The translations under genes and the position numbers were made by a program. A DNA stretch of 32,438 nt from DATEVL01 sp035281845 (GTDB taxonomy: Bacteria > Chloroflexota > Anaerolineae > Anaerolineales > E44-bin32), in contig DATEVL010000079.1 in the NCBI GenBank assembly GCA_035281845.1, positions 1 to 32,438 on the forward strand, read 5' to 3'. Under the pieces are notes generated by a model. It searched no databases, was not told the DNA's origin, and worked only from the letters and a program-made list of their open reading frames with translations. Numbering within the stretch: the stretch's first letter is position 1; the number at the start of each line of letters is the position of its first letter. Shown here in pieces: positions 7,513 to 16,780 of this stretch.

Positions 7513-8646
7513 TTACACCGGCCGTAGGACGCGCTCCTCGCGTAGTCGCTTGAACCACAACGAGGCTCCACGCGGCATCGATTCGACCGCCGCTTCCTGC
7601 CAGGCGCGAACCCCGAGCCCTTGAATCGTCTCGGGCTTGTAGCCCACCGACCGCCAGGCACCGGCGTGCTGAGCCAGATACGGCGGCAGGAACAAGAGCG
7701 AAGCTTCGCTTTGCAACTCGGCCGACGCCGCCTCGACCGCCTCCATCAGTGCCGGGATCGCCTGATCGAGAGGCAGGCCGGGCTCGAAGAAGAGCTCATC
7801 GATTCGGGTGACCAGGTTCTCCACCTGCCAGCCGGCGACCCCGGCCAGCTTGTCGCCGCGCTCGATCAGTAGGTAGGCCTTCTCGCCGAAGGCCGCCATG
7901 ACGTCCTGGCGCGTCATACGCTTCTTGCCGTGACTGACGTGGGTGATGAAGCGGGCGATCTCGTCGGCGTCCTGCGGGCGCCCACGGCGGACAATGAGCT
8001 GGCCCGGGCGCGAAACCGGCGGCGGAGGAAGGTAGGCCTCTTCCACCCGAGGCAGTTTGCCCCAGGCCACCTGCACCTGGTTCCAGGTTTCCTCGAAGCT
8101 GCCGTCGTTGCGAATGACGACCTTGGCGGCACGCAACTTCATCGCTTGCGGGCTTTGCGCCCCGATGCGCTGGCGGGCAGCCGCCTCCGACATGTCGCGC
8201 TTGTGCATCAGCCGGGCGATCTGCAGCTCCTCCGTGCTGTCGACGACCCAGACCGTGTCGCAGCCGGAGCCCAAATCGGATTCGAGCAGCTTGATAGCCT
8301 CGATGACCACCACGCTTTGCTTGGCGCGGCGGATGAGCAGGTCGACGGCGTGCGCCACCAGGGGATGCACGATCGCCTCGAGCTTCTGCAGCGCGTCGGG
8401 GTCGGAGAAGGCGATCTTGGCCATCTTGGCCCTATCGATCTGGCCCTCGTCGTCGAGGATCCACTCGCCGAACGACTTGAGCACCAGGTTGTGTCCGGGA
8501 GCACCCTTGGCCATCGCCCGGTGGGCCAGGGCGTCGGCATCGATGCCGTACGCGCCGAGATGCTCGAGCATCTTCCGCACGACGCTCTTGCCGGTGGCGA
8601 TATTTCCCGTTAGTCCGATGACGTGCTTACCCGGCCAGCGGCTCAC
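7513..8646 (-). CDS. coaE: Dephospho-CoA kinase fused to a C-terminal GNAT-like domain
   Basis: Residues 1-200 are dephospho-CoA kinase, the last step of CoA synthesis (ATP-dependent phosphorylation of the ribose 3'-OH). The P-loop is GNIATGKS (14-21), the IDADALAH motif (35-42) follows, and RIGAQ (160-164) lies in the lid region. A Pro-rich hinge (PPPPVSRPG, 207-215) leads to ~160 residues that look like a GNAT acyltransferase fold: LIVRRGRPQDADEIARFI at its start, then KLAGVAGWQ, and AWRSVGYKP near the end. CoaE alone is usually ~200 residues, so at 377 this is a fusion. The substrate of the second domain is unknown. The ATG at 8644-8646 is the only sensible start. Confidence 0.9.
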   Translation of the reverse strand: MSRWPGKHVIGLTGNIATGKSVVRKMLEHLGAYGIDADALAHRAMAKGAPGHNLVLKSFGEWILDDEGQIDRAKMAKIAFSDPDALQKLEAIVHPLVAHAVDLLIRRAKQSVVVIEAIKLLESDLGSGCDTVWVVDSTEELQIARLMHKRDMSEAAARQRIGAQSPQAMKLRAAKVVIRNDGSFEETWNQVQVAWGKLPRVEEAYLPPPPVSRPGQLIVRRGRPQDADEIARFITHVSHGKKRMTRQDVMAAFGEKAYLLIERGDKLAGVAGWQVENLVTRIDELFFEPGLPLDQAIPALMEAVEAASAELQSEASLLFLPPYLAQHAGAWRSVGYKPETIQGLGVRAWQEAAVESMPRGASLWFKRLREERVLRPV

Positions 8647-8791
8647 GCGGCCTCTCCTTGTATCCCAGGCGATCGATTGTAGCCCTGCGTTGGAGGTGTG
8701 TCAAAGCCGGGGCCGAGAGCTCCGGGTAGAATGGGCCGGATCCGTTTTGTGGGTGCGGCGTGAAGGTTGCAGGGGGCGAGGTCGCATTAGG

Positions 8792-10306
8792 GTGAAGCGG
8801 GTCGGCGCGGTCTCTTTTCTGGTCCTCCTCGCCGCGGGCTGTCGCCCGGCGATGGAATTCGCCATCACGGCCACCCCGGTGCCGCCGTTGCCTACCCTTG
8901 CTGCGCCGGTCCTGACTGCCACTTTCCTCCTGGTTCCAACCGATACGCAAGCCGCCTCCCCCACCATCACCCCGACCTCCAGCCTTACCGCCAGCCTGAC
9001 ACCGACCCTTGGCCCGTTACGCACTTGGACCCCATCCCCCGCCGCGCGCTGTCCTGACCGGAGCGCGCAAGCCTCTCTCGAAACCGACTTGGACATCGAA
9101 GCTGCAGAGCGTGAGATCCTCCAGTATCTGAACCGTGGGGGCGACCCAGCGCAGCTTGAATCCCTGCTGAGGATACCCGCCGACGCAGAGCCTGGGGCTT
9201 ACCCGAGCCTACAGGCCATCGCTTTCTCGACCGATGTGACCGGCGACCGGATCGACGACTACGTTCTACAGGTCAACGCCAACACCCAGGATCAGGCTTC
9301 GACGGTGATTCTGGCCCTGACGTGTCGGGAGGGGGTCGTCGAAACCGCATTCGCCGAACGTTTTCCTTACCTTGACTTCGCGTTCCCCAACCTGGTCGGG
9401 ATCATCGACCTCAACGCCAACGGAGTCCCCGAGATTGTGTATTCGGTTGAGGAATTCGGCGCCGGCGCCGACTCGAGCACTTCGTTCTTCCTCGTCGAAT
9501 GGGACGGTCAGACCTTCCGGCAGCTTGTGTCCAATTCCGAAGAGTTCTTCAACTACCCGAACGCAGCCAGCAGGGGCAACCTGGCCGAGCTGGGCAGCGA
9601 GGGCCGCTACGGGCACTCGCCCGACCTAGACAAGATGTTCCCGGATATGGATGGAAACGGCACGCGCGAGCTCGTGCTTACCGGAGGCATCTCTGGGCGG
9701 TATTGGACGATGGGGGGAGGCCCGGAGCGCTCCACCACCGACACTTGGGCGTGGAACGGAGAGGCCTTCACGCTCTTATCGAGCGAATTCGGGCCTCCCG
9801 AGTTTCGCTTCCAGGCCGTGCGCGACGGCGACGCCGCCACGTCAAAGGGTGAATACGAAAAGGCCCTCGCTTTCTACCAAAGGGCCGTCTTCGATGAATC
9901 CCTTTACGGTTGGAACCCGGAGCGTCTGTATGCTGTATACAACGCCTACCTCATGGGGACCCCCACGCCCTTGCCTCTCCCCGAAGAGCGGCCTCGGTTG
10001 AACGCCTATGGCCGCTACCGCATCCTCTTGATCCATGCGATCGTGGGAAACGGCGACGCCGCCGAGGTCGCTTACCGGACGCTGCGGTTGAAAGTCCCTG
10101 CGGGGTCCCCTGGTTATCCTTACGTCGAGCTCGCCAATGCGTTCTGGGAAGGTTCCCAGGAGGGTGCGGACCCTTCGGCCGGCTGCGAAAGCGCGAGAAC
10201 CTACGCGGCCGAGCACCAAGAGGAAGTGCTCGGGCCGCTGGGCAGCTCGATCTACGGGTTCTTCTACGAGGACTACTCCACCGCGGACGTCTGTCCGATC
10301 GATTAG
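8792..10306 (+). CDS. Large lipoprotein with Pro/Thr-rich linker and FG-GAP-like segments
   Basis: GTG 8792 begins a lipoprotein signal (VKRVGAVSFLVLLAAGC) with lipobox LAAGC. The frame is open far upstream, but that part lies opposite coaE and lacks coding character. After the Cys comes a low-complexity Pro/Thr/Ser linker (~25-85) typical of exported Chloroflexota proteins. The central region has acidic D-x-[DN]-x-[DN]G segments (DVTGDRIDDYV, DLNANGVPEIV, DMDGNGTRELV) like FG-GAP/VCBS calcium-binding repeats. A TPR-like helix pair follows (GEYEKALAFYQRAV). No enzymatic motif was recognised. It probably acts at the outer face of the membrane; its role is unknown. Confidence 0.8.
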   Translation: MKRVGAVSFLVLLAAGCRPAMEFAITATPVPPLPTLAAPVLTATFLLVPTDTQAASPTITPTSSLTASLTPTLGPLRTWTPSPAARCPDRSAQASLETDLDIEAAEREILQYLNRGGDPAQLESLLRIPADAEPGAYPSLQAIAFSTDVTGDRIDDYVLQVNANTQDQASTVILALTCREGVVETAFAERFPYLDFAFPNLVGIIDLNANGVPEIVYSVEEFGAGADSSTSFFLVEWDGQTFRQLVSNSEEFFNYPNAASRGNLAELGSEGRYGHSPDLDKMFPDMDGNGTRELVLTGGISGRYWTMGGGPERSTTDTWAWNGEAFTLLSSEFGPPEFRFQAVRDGDAATSKGEYEKALAFYQRAVFDESLYGWNPERLYAVYNAYLMGTPTPLPLPEERPRLNAYGRYRILLIHAIVGNGDAAEVAYRTLRLKVPAGSPGYPYVELANAFWEGSQEGADPSAGCESARTYAAEHQEEVLGPLGSSIYGFFYEDYSTADVCPID

Positions 10307-10402
10307 GTCGATGGCCTGACGGATCAGGCGAGGAGGGCAGGGCGGTGTCGCCCCGCTCGAAAAGAAGATCGTTGGCGCGGCCAGCCTATGGTCAACCGCG
10401 TG

Positions 10403-12475
10403 TCACGGCGAGGGCTGCGCAAAGAACACCTGGTCCCCCGCCACCAGGAACAAGTCGTGCGGCGGGCCGACGGCCAGATCGACGGGAGTCTCCGTCAGGC
10501 CCGGGGTCGGGATGAACAGTGCTTGATACACCAGCCGCAAGCTGTACTGGTAGACCCTACGCTTTTCCTCATCCAAAAAGAACAGCGACGGCTCGGGCGG
10601 CGGTGAATAAACGACGGAGGTGAGCGTCGTCTCGCCCGGCGCCGGATCGAGAGCCGTCTCGCACTCGACCCGAATCCGCAACGACCCGTCCGGCGCCTTC
10701 TCCTGTGGCCTACGGCACAGGTCGACCAGACCGTCGTCATGCAGCAGAATCAGCTCGTCCTGTGTGGCGGCCAGATCCACGGCGTGGCTGAGACTTTGGA
10801 TGACCTCTGTGAAGTAGATCGCCGGCGTTCCCACAAACAGGCCGTCGGCAGCGGCGTAGAGCCAGACTTGGTTGGCCTTGGGATCGAGTACGAGCAGGTT
10901 ATCACCGCTTAGATCGACGGCCTGGATCTTTCCCCAACCGGTGTCGGGCGGCGTCAATTGGCCGGTCGCTGGCGGCGAACCCGGCGCGCAGTAGATCAGG
11001 CTGCCGGTGCCGTCGATGGCGACGATCCCCTGGGCACCGAGGGCGCCCGGCTCGGGCTGGACCAGCACGTCGACAATCCGTGCGGGCTCAAACCCCGGCT
11101 GCAGCGCCTTCAGGCACTGGAACTCGCGATCGATTTCGTAGCCGCGCCCGGTGAACCAGGCGTGGTAGATCTCAGGGATGCTCTCGTCGAAGACGTATAG
11201 GTCATTTGCCGTGGCGGCGACGGCGCGCAGGCGCGCTCGCGGCCCGAATCCTCCACCGACAGCCGGAGCGAACTCCAGGCGGGCGATGTTGTCGAGCTGA
11301 TCCAGCGCCTGCCGGACCTCCTCCCGGAGCGCCTGCGCCTCCGGCCCATGGCCGTAGGCGTCGGCCTGGTTCAGCCATTGATCAGCGGCCTCCCACTCGG
11401 GCCGTGCCTCTTCCAAGGACGGCTTCAACTGCGCGGCAACGACCGCTGTCTGTGCCTGGCTCAGGAATTGCCGGTACTGCTCGGTGCGCCCGCGCCGCAG
11501 ATAGACAACGGTGACCAGCGCCACGACAACCAGCGGAACCGCAACGGCGGTCGCCGCCAACAACCCCGACGACATCCCAGAAGTGGACGACGACGGGGCG
11601 AGAGACGGGAACATTCGAGTCAGACCTCGAGCGATGGCCTGGAAGGGAAGGGTGATCGTCGCCAGGGCGCGTCCAACGGCGCGCGAGGTGGGGGTCGGCT
11701 GTCGGCGGAGGCCACCCGGGCGGCCCTCAGCGCCAGGCGCCCGCCCTCTCGACCGCACGGTTCCAACGATGGCCGGTGGTGAAACAGCGGCCCTGGCCGG
11801 CGAGACGGAGGGAGAAGTCACGCGGATCAGCAGGCCCGTTAGATCCTGATGGCTGCCGGCGACGAGTCGTTCCACCGCCTGTGCCGCTTCGAGCCCGGCG
11901 AGCCCGGCGAGCGTACCGTCGGACCACGATGCGGATGGCGACGCGGTCAACAACAGAATGTCGCCGGCGCCGACCTGCGCGTGGTGGAAGCGCACGTTGG
12001 GGGCGACGGCCACACCCAGTGGGCGGGCCGCCGCCTCCTCAGAGGCAAACCGGGTGATCTGGCCAGGGCGGACGAGAACCCCCAGGCCGGATCCGACCTG
12101 TGCCAGGTAAAGATCGTTCCCCCGCAGCACGCCGGCCATCAGCCGTCCTTCGAGGTGCGACGAGGCCGCCTCGCGCTGATTCTCCTGGAGCAAGCGCTGG
12201 TTGACGTCGGTAGCGGCCTCACGCAGCGCGGCCGTGATCGTTCCGGGCGTCCCGAAAAAAGTCTGAGCCGCCTGGCGCGCCAGAGAGTCGAGCGGGCTAG
12301 GGGCCCCTGGCTGGCCGGAAGACGTCGCCAAGGTCACAAACAGCATGTCGTCCCCGCGCCCGCGGGCGGCGCGCCGGGGCGGGGTCTGGGCCAGGGTCCC
12401 AGGCGGCGCGCTCACGCGCGCGTCCCCTCCGGCAATATGGATGAGGGCAACATCGGCTTCGAGGGAGGGGGGCAT
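10403..12475 (-). CDS. PP2C-like domain / transmembrane / C-terminal propeller-like protein
   Basis: The frame stays open to 13018, but that stretch overlaps the plus-strand acyltransferase, so a start at ATG 12475 (690 residues) or TTG 12523 is preferred. Residues 1-220 resemble a PP2C phosphatase fold: HLEGRLMAGVLRGNDLYLAQ, VGSGLGVLV, and RPLGVAVAPNVRFHHAQV then GDILLLTASP. The metal-binding Asp positions are missing: the VADG motif and the GDSR motif are not present (GSGL in place of GDSR). A Pro/Arg-rich linker leads to a TM helix at ~304-326. The extracytoplasmic C-terminal ~350 residues contain repeated 'YVFDE', 'LLVLDPKANQVWLY', 'LILLHDDGLVDL' strands suggestive of a beta-propeller. 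It may sense or scaffold rather than dephosphorylate. Confidence 0.75.
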   Translation of the reverse strand: MPPSLEADVALIHIAGGDARVSAPPGTLAQTPPRRAARGRGDDMLFVTLATSSGQPGAPSPLDSLARQAAQTFFGTPGTITAALREAATDVNQRLLQENQREAASSHLEGRLMAGVLRGNDLYLAQVGSGLGVLVRPGQITRFASEEAAARPLGVAVAPNVRFHHAQVGAGDILLLTASPSASWSDGTLAGLAGLEAAQAVERLVAGSHQDLTGLLIRVTSPSVSPARAAVSPPAIVGTVRSRGRAPGAEGRPGGLRRQPTPTSRAVGRALATITLPFQAIARGLTRMFPSLAPSSSTSGMSSGLLAATAVAVPLVVVALVTVVYLRRGRTEQYRQFLSQAQTAVVAAQLKPSLEEARPEWEAADQWLNQADAYGHGPEAQALREEVRQALDQLDNIARLEFAPAVGGGFGPRARLRAVAATANDLYVFDESIPEIYHAWFTGRGYEIDREFQCLKALQPGFEPARIVDVLVQPEPGALGAQGIVAIDGTGSLIYCAPGSPPATGQLTPPDTGWGKIQAVDLSGDNLLVLDPKANQVWLYAAADGLFVGTPAIYFTEVIQSLSHAVDLAATQDELILLHDDGLVDLCRRPQEKAPDGSLRIRVECETALDPAPGETTLTSVVYSPPPEPSLFFLDEEKRRVYQYSLRLVYQALFIPTPGLTETPVDLAVGPPHDLFLVAGDQVFFAQPSP

Positions 12476-12679
12476 GGCCGTGATTCTACCCAGGGAGGGA
12501 AGTTCCTGCCGCAGGCGGTGCAAGAAGCGCGCCGCCGAACCCCAGGGCTTGGCAGCTTGATCGGGGGTGCGGCACGGCGCTCTTGGGAACAGCCCCCCGT
12601 AAGTACAATGTGCTGAATTCGGCAAAGGGGGGCAAGGTCTGTGGCTGCCCCTACGGCCACCTGGATGATTTGAGGCGCT

Positions 12680-13699
12680 GTGAGAGTTGCTGTCCTCCGC
12701 GAGGAGGCCGATTGGGAGGCGATCGCCGAGGAGTGGAACGACCTGTTGCGGCGTTCCGTCAGCAATGTCCCCTTCCTCCGCTTCGACTTTCTGCGCGCCT
12801 GGTGGGCGACGCTGGGCGGAGGCGAGTGGCCCGATGGATCGCTGTGGATCGCCACCGGTCGCGGCGAGCAGGGTGAGCTGCGCGGTGCCGCCCCTCTCTT
12901 CCGAACGAGCGCCCACCCGGAATCCCTGCTGCTCCTGGGAACGCATGAGGTCGCCGATTATCTGGATGTGCTGGCGGCCCCTCAGGACGTGGGCGATTTC
13001 GCCCGGGTCCTTCTTCATACGATTGAGGACTTGGCCCCGCCCGAGGTGAGGATTTTGGACCTCTGGAACGTCCCCGAGGATTCGCCGAGCGCGGCGGCTT
13101 TCAGCCGCGCGGCAGCCGAGGCCGGCTGGACGGTCAGTCGCCGGCAGCTCAAACCGTCACCACGAGTCTCCTTGGAAGGGGGATGGGAGGGGTATCTCGC
13201 CCGCCTCGACAAGAAACAGAGGCATGAACTCAGGCGGAAGATGCGGCGCGCGGCGGAACATCCGGAGGGGACGACGATCACGCAGGCTTGGGCCGGAGCG
13301 CGGTTGGCGGAGTCGGTGGAGATGTTTCTGACCCTGATGAATCTCGACGGAGCCAAGGCCGGCTTCCTGACTCCGCCGATGCGCCGGATGTTCCACCTGC
13401 TGACCTCGGCCGCCGCCGCCGGAGGCTGGCTTCGTCTCGAATTCCTGAATGTCGGAGAGGCGCCTGCGGCAGGGGCTTACTGCTTCGACTACGCCGACCG
13501 TCTTTGGCTCTTCAACTCCGGGCTCGATCCCGGGTACCGGTCGCTCTCACCCGGCTGGGCGTTGATTGGCCACCTGATTCGGAGCGCGGCCGAGGAAGGA
13601 AAGGTCGAGGTTGATTTCCTTCGCGGCGACGAGGACTACAAGTATCGCCTGGGTGGCGTGGCCAGGTACGTCGAACGAATCACGCTGACGCGGCCGTGA
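12680..13699 (+). CDS. FemAB/BioF2-like (Acetyltransf_6) acyltransferase
   Basis: A 339-residue protein starting at GTG 12680, with TGAGG five bases upstream of the start codon. The overall pattern is that of the GNAT-fold Acetyltransf_6/BioF2-like family: NVPFLRFDFLRAWWATLG at the N-terminus, LDKKQRHELRRKMRRAA (~175-190) in the middle, then an A-A-G-A-YCFDY strand followed by LWLFNSGLDPGYRSLSPG, and a final VDFLRGDEDYKYRLGG. Relatives act in cell-wall peptide bridge formation (FemAB) or polysaccharide and exosortase loci; which applies here cannot be told. It is divergent from the PP2C/propeller gene. Confidence 0.85.
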   Translation: MRVAVLREEADWEAIAEEWNDLLRRSVSNVPFLRFDFLRAWWATLGGGEWPDGSLWIATGRGEQGELRGAAPLFRTSAHPESLLLLGTHEVADYLDVLAAPQDVGDFARVLLHTIEDLAPPEVRILDLWNVPEDSPSAAAFSRAAAEAGWTVSRRQLKPSPRVSLEGGWEGYLARLDKKQRHELRRKMRRAAEHPEGTTITQAWAGARLAESVEMFLTLMNLDGAKAGFLTPPMRRMFHLLTSAAAAGGWLRLEFLNVGEAPAAGAYCFDYADRLWLFNSGLDPGYRSLSPGWALIGHLIRSAAEEGKVEVDFLRGDEDYKYRLGGVARYVERITLTRP

Positions 13700-13784
13700 C
13701 CATGGTCGCGTCGGTCCGTCTTGCCATCGCCACCGACCCCTCCTCCGAACTCTCAGGGCAGTACGCCAGGTGTTCGAAGGACAG

Positions 13785-13814
13785 TGTAGGGGTACGGCAC
13801 GCCGTGCCCCTACA
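13785..13814. repeat. TGTAGGGG..CCCCTACA palindrome
   Basis: 14-bp arms (13785-13798 and 13801-13814) pair throughout with a single G-T wobble and a two-base loop. It belongs to the GTAGGGG family seen at 2185 and 6239. It lies in the 200-bp gap between the convergent acyltransferase and PP2C genes, and could serve as a shared transcription stop without a T tract. Confidence 0.7.
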
Positions 13815-13899
13815 TCTATGCGGGGATGACCACAGGATGGGGACCTCGGCTCGCAGTTATCGGCGCGTCGATCATGCCCCAGGCGAAGGATGATCCGAC

Positions 13900-14835
13900 C
13901 TAGCGCCACGGCCAAAGGCCAAACCAGGCAAGCGCCGCGACGGCCGACAGAACGATCAGCATCAACCCGGCGATGGCGCAGCCGACGACGGCGTTTCGGC
14001 TAGCGCGTCGCGGGCGGGCGCCGGCGACTTCCGCGGGGACGCCGACGAGGATGGTCGTGATGTTGTCGTGCCCACCCCGGGCGCGCGCCAGAACGACCAG
14101 AGACGCCGCCGTTTCCTCCAGCGTGCCGCGCAGCAGCGCCTCGTCGATCTCCTGGTCGGAGACTAGATCCGTCAGACCATCGCTGCACAGCAACACCTGA
14201 TCGCCCGGTTCCAACACCACTCCCTGATTGTCGAGCGATCGTTGGTCGCTTTCGCCGGGGGAGAGGCGGAGGCGGAAATCCGGCTGAGGTTCGAGACTCC
14301 CTCCCAGGTATTTGCGCAGGATGTGGGCATGGGGGTGGGTGTGGGCCTCTTCCGGTGTGATGATGTGATGCTCGATAGCCTCTTGGACCCACGAGTGGTC
14401 GATCGTCGTTTGTTGCAGTTTCCCGCGCCGCCTCAGGTAGATCCGACTGTCGCCGGTATAGGCCGTATACAACTTCCGGCCGATGATCCAGGCGACGGCG
14501 ATCGTCGACGCCATACCCTGACGCTCGGGGAAAGCCTCGGCCGCCGTCGAGACCGCTTGGCCGGCTTCGACAATGGCTGCCCGCAGTGCGGGCACCGGTT
14601 CGTGCCCGCTCGACTCCCCGACGCGCTTCGTCACGATCTCCACGGCCATGCGCGAAGCGATCTCCCCGGCGCGATGTCCGCCGACTCCATCGGCCACGAT
14701 GGCAAGCAGCGCCGGGGTCCCATCGTCTTCGAGCCGGTAGCTCGTTACGGATAGCGCGTCCTCGTTGTTTTTGCCCGTCTCGCCGGGATGGGATTGGGAA
14801 GCGACTTCCAGGTGGGGGACCTCGGTCGAGATCAC
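13900..14835 (-). CDS. PP2C-family Ser/Thr protein phosphatase with C-terminal TM anchor
   Basis: The protein (311 aa) has the full set of PP2C (PPM) metal-binding motifs: KNNEDAL (22-28), VADGVGGHRAG (47-57, Asp49), TGDSRIYL (127-134), CSDGLTDLV (217-225, Asp219) and GHDNIT (255-260, Asp257). It should be an active Mn/Mg-dependent phosphatase of the bacterial PrpC/Stp type that reverses Hanks-type kinase phosphorylation. One TM helix at ~283-309 ends the protein, placing the catalytic domain in the cytoplasm. Its start overlaps the stop of the upstream FHA gene (ATGA), so the two are co-translated. No kinase gene lies within the window. Confidence 0.94.
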   Translation of the reverse strand: MISTEVPHLEVASQSHPGETGKNNEDALSVTSYRLEDDGTPALLAIVADGVGGHRAGEIASRMAVEIVTKRVGESSGHEPVPALRAAIVEAGQAVSTAAEAFPERQGMASTIAVAWIIGRKLYTAYTGDSRIYLRRRGKLQQTTIDHSWVQEAIEHHIITPEEAHTHPHAHILRKYLGGSLEPQPDFRLRLSPGESDQRSLDNQGVVLEPGDQVLLCSDGLTDLVSDQEIDEALLRGTLEETAASLVVLARARGGHDNITTILVGVPAEVAGARPRRASRNAVVGCAIAGLMLIVLSAVAALAWFGLWPWR

Positions 14836-16682
14836 AGCCGGCTCGTTCCGATCGCTGGACGGACAACCACTCGGGCTTCCGGGCTGGCCGTCGATCTTTG
14901 GAATCGGTAGGCGGCGCGGCCGAAGTAGATCCGATCCCCATGACGGAGCTCGCAGCCGCCTTCGCCCACCGGTGCGTCATTGACCCAGGTGCCGGCAACA
15001 GAGTGTTGATCTCGCAGGATGAAGGCGCCCGCCGCCAATCGCGTCAGGCGCGCGTGAATCCCCGAAACAGATGGGTCGTCCAACAACAAGCCGCAGAAGG
15101 AGGCGTCCGAGCCAATCATCAGGTCCGCACCGTTTAGCGGCACCGCCATACCCGGCGAACCGTCAGCATGCAGCGGCAAAAGGAAGGCCTCGGCCGTGGG
15201 AGCCGGTGCCAACAAGCCCAGGTTGGCGCGACGGAGGAGGCGCATCCCGCCCGCCGAAGGGGGCGCCCACTCGGCCTGGGTTGAGACTTCGCCCAGCTTC
15301 ACCCAGGCAGCGGCCAAACCTGCTCCGACTGCGATGATCACCAGGCCGGCGAGAAGCGGTGCCAGGGCCGGGCGCAATGCTTCGAGGCCACGCGGCCCGG
15401 GGATCACTTCGACCGAAATCGGCACGATTTCGGTCGACGCCGTCAGGCCCTGCGAGTCCGACACCGCCGCCCGCAGCAGGAAAGCTCGGCCCTCGATAAT
15501 CGAGGACAGATCCCAACGGAGGCGGTCGAAAGGCGGTTCGTCGACGCTCTCTTGCAGCTCGCCGTTGACATAGAGCTGCAAGCCCGCCAACGGCCGCGGA
15601 TGGCCGTCCGGAAACGTGACCAGGAGCGGGAGGTCGATGAACGTCGGAGGGATATCGGCCAGCGGCGTGTCCGAGTTGGAGGTCTGACGGACGATGCGGG
15701 TCGGCGGTTGGATGAAGGCGACCTCGGGGGGTTCGACTGCTACGTCGAAGGGGACCGCCTCGGAGGAGGCCGCCAAGTCCGGCGTGGTCAGGGCCAATTG
15801 GACAGAATGTGGGCCGGAGGTGTTCGCGGGAGACGTGTAGGAAACTGCGTATCGGGTGCGAACGTCTTGCAAGCGTGACTCGAGAGCCCCTAACCCGAGT
15901 TCGGGATCGAAGACTTCGAAACTCCCTCCGGTGGCCTCGGCCGCCTGGCGCAAGCGGAGCGCCTCGGCGACGCCCGCCTGCTCCGGTGTCCCCACAAGGA
16001 CCGCGTGAATCCGCGTGCCGCTGGCCTGGGCGAGAGAGAGCGCGTCGGCCATAGCCTGCTCGTTAGAGCGGTCGAGCAGCGGCGTAACAAACACGACATC
16101 CGACTCCACGCCCGGGCGGGGCTGAGGATCGAGGGCGGCCGTCAGGGCATCGAGCAGCGGAGCGTAACTGGCCTCGCCGCCGCCGTAGGTCACCGGCCAA
16201 CCCTCCAGGACCGGGATGAGATCGGCCGCGGCTGTCTGGTCCAGGCCGAGGCTCCCCTCGGCGGTCATCAGAGACACCTGGTCGGGCACGGTCGACGGTG
16301 GGCGTTTCGACCAGGTGTCGAGCAGGGCCTGACGTACTTGTTCGAAGCGGGTCACGCCGAGGGCATCGCGTCGGCGAAGCGCGGTCACGGTGTTGATGAC
16401 ATAGATCTGGCGGGCGCCGACGACGGTCTCTTCCATAGAGAAGTCGGAGATGACCTGGCCGTCTTCGGTCAGAGTGAAGCTGGTCGGCGGAAGCGCGTGG
16501 AGGCGCCCCCCGCCGGGCCCGATGACGCTTGCGAAGAAGCTGATCTGGGGGAAAGTCTCGGCGGAGGGCCGAGTCAGGTCGATCGTTGCGGCCGCCTGGG
16601 CCGCAACGTCGAAGGCGAACCACGCGCCGGCCCCGGCCAGCAAGGCGCCCGCAAGGTAGCGGAACCGGAGATGGCCGCGCAC
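14832..16682 (-). CDS. VWA-like extracytoplasmic / FHA cytoplasmic membrane protein
   Basis: A 616-residue protein. An N-terminal signal or anchor (5-30) is followed by a VWA-like region (~90-300; QIYVINTV, SDVVFVTPLLDRS, TRIHAVLVGTPEQ), though a clean DxSxS MIDAS is not seen. Next comes an Ig-like stretch (~320-430), a TM helix (440-462) and a C-terminal FHA domain (~515-595). The FHA part has LLLDDPSVSGIHARL and SVAGTWVND, matching the Ser-x-x-His and G-T-x-x-N landmarks; the usual GR of strand 3 is GS here. FHA domains bind phosphothreonine, so with the coupled phosphatase this forms a reader/eraser pair spanning the membrane. Confidence 0.88.
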   Translation of the reverse strand: MRGHLRFRYLAGALLAGAGAWFAFDVAAQAAATIDLTRPSAETFPQISFFASVIGPGGGRLHALPPTSFTLTEDGQVISDFSMEETVVGARQIYVINTVTALRRRDALGVTRFEQVRQALLDTWSKRPPSTVPDQVSLMTAEGSLGLDQTAAADLIPVLEGWPVTYGGGEASYAPLLDALTAALDPQPRPGVESDVVFVTPLLDRSNEQAMADALSLAQASGTRIHAVLVGTPEQAGVAEALRLRQAAEATGGSFEVFDPELGLGALESRLQDVRTRYAVSYTSPANTSGPHSVQLALTTPDLAASSEAVPFDVAVEPPEVAFIQPPTRIVRQTSNSDTPLADIPPTFIDLPLLVTFPDGHPRPLAGLQLYVNGELQESVDEPPFDRLRWDLSSIIEGRAFLLRAAVSDSQGLTASTEIVPISVEVIPGPRGLEALRPALAPLLAGLVIIAVGAGLAAAWVKLGEVSTQAEWAPPSAGGMRLLRRANLGLLAPAPTAEAFLLPLHADGSPGMAVPLNGADLMIGSDASFCGLLLDDPSVSGIHARLTRLAAGAFILRDQHSVAGTWVNDAPVGEGGCELRHGDRIYFGRAAYRFQRSTASPEARVVVRPAIGTSRL

Positions 16683-16688
16683 TCGCCG

Positions 16689-16697
16689 ATTGTAGCA
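16689..16697 (-). promoter_or_regulatory. Extended -10 promoter for the FHA-PP2C operon
   Basis: On the minus strand TGC-TACAAT lies 7 bp upstream of the ATG at 16682 (hexamer 16689-16694). The predicted start site would coincide almost exactly with the start codon, implying a leaderless transcript or a start slightly inside. The -35 region is weak. Confidence 0.35.
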
Positions 16698-16780
16698 CGC
16701 CGGGCCTCCCGGAAATCCCCGCGGCGTGCCTTTGCAGTCGGCTTACAGTGCGCCCGCCGCACAGCGAATCCTCCTATGAT

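Noticed and set aside
8057..8791. N-terminal extension of the 8792 lipoprotein
   Set aside because: It is antisense to coaE with no domain similarity, while a clean lipoprotein signal begins at GTG 8792.
12476..13018. N-terminal extension of the PP2C-like/propeller protein
   Set aside because: It would overlap most of the first third of the plus-strand acyltransferase gene and lacks family similarity. Only the short extension to TTG 12523 remains possible.
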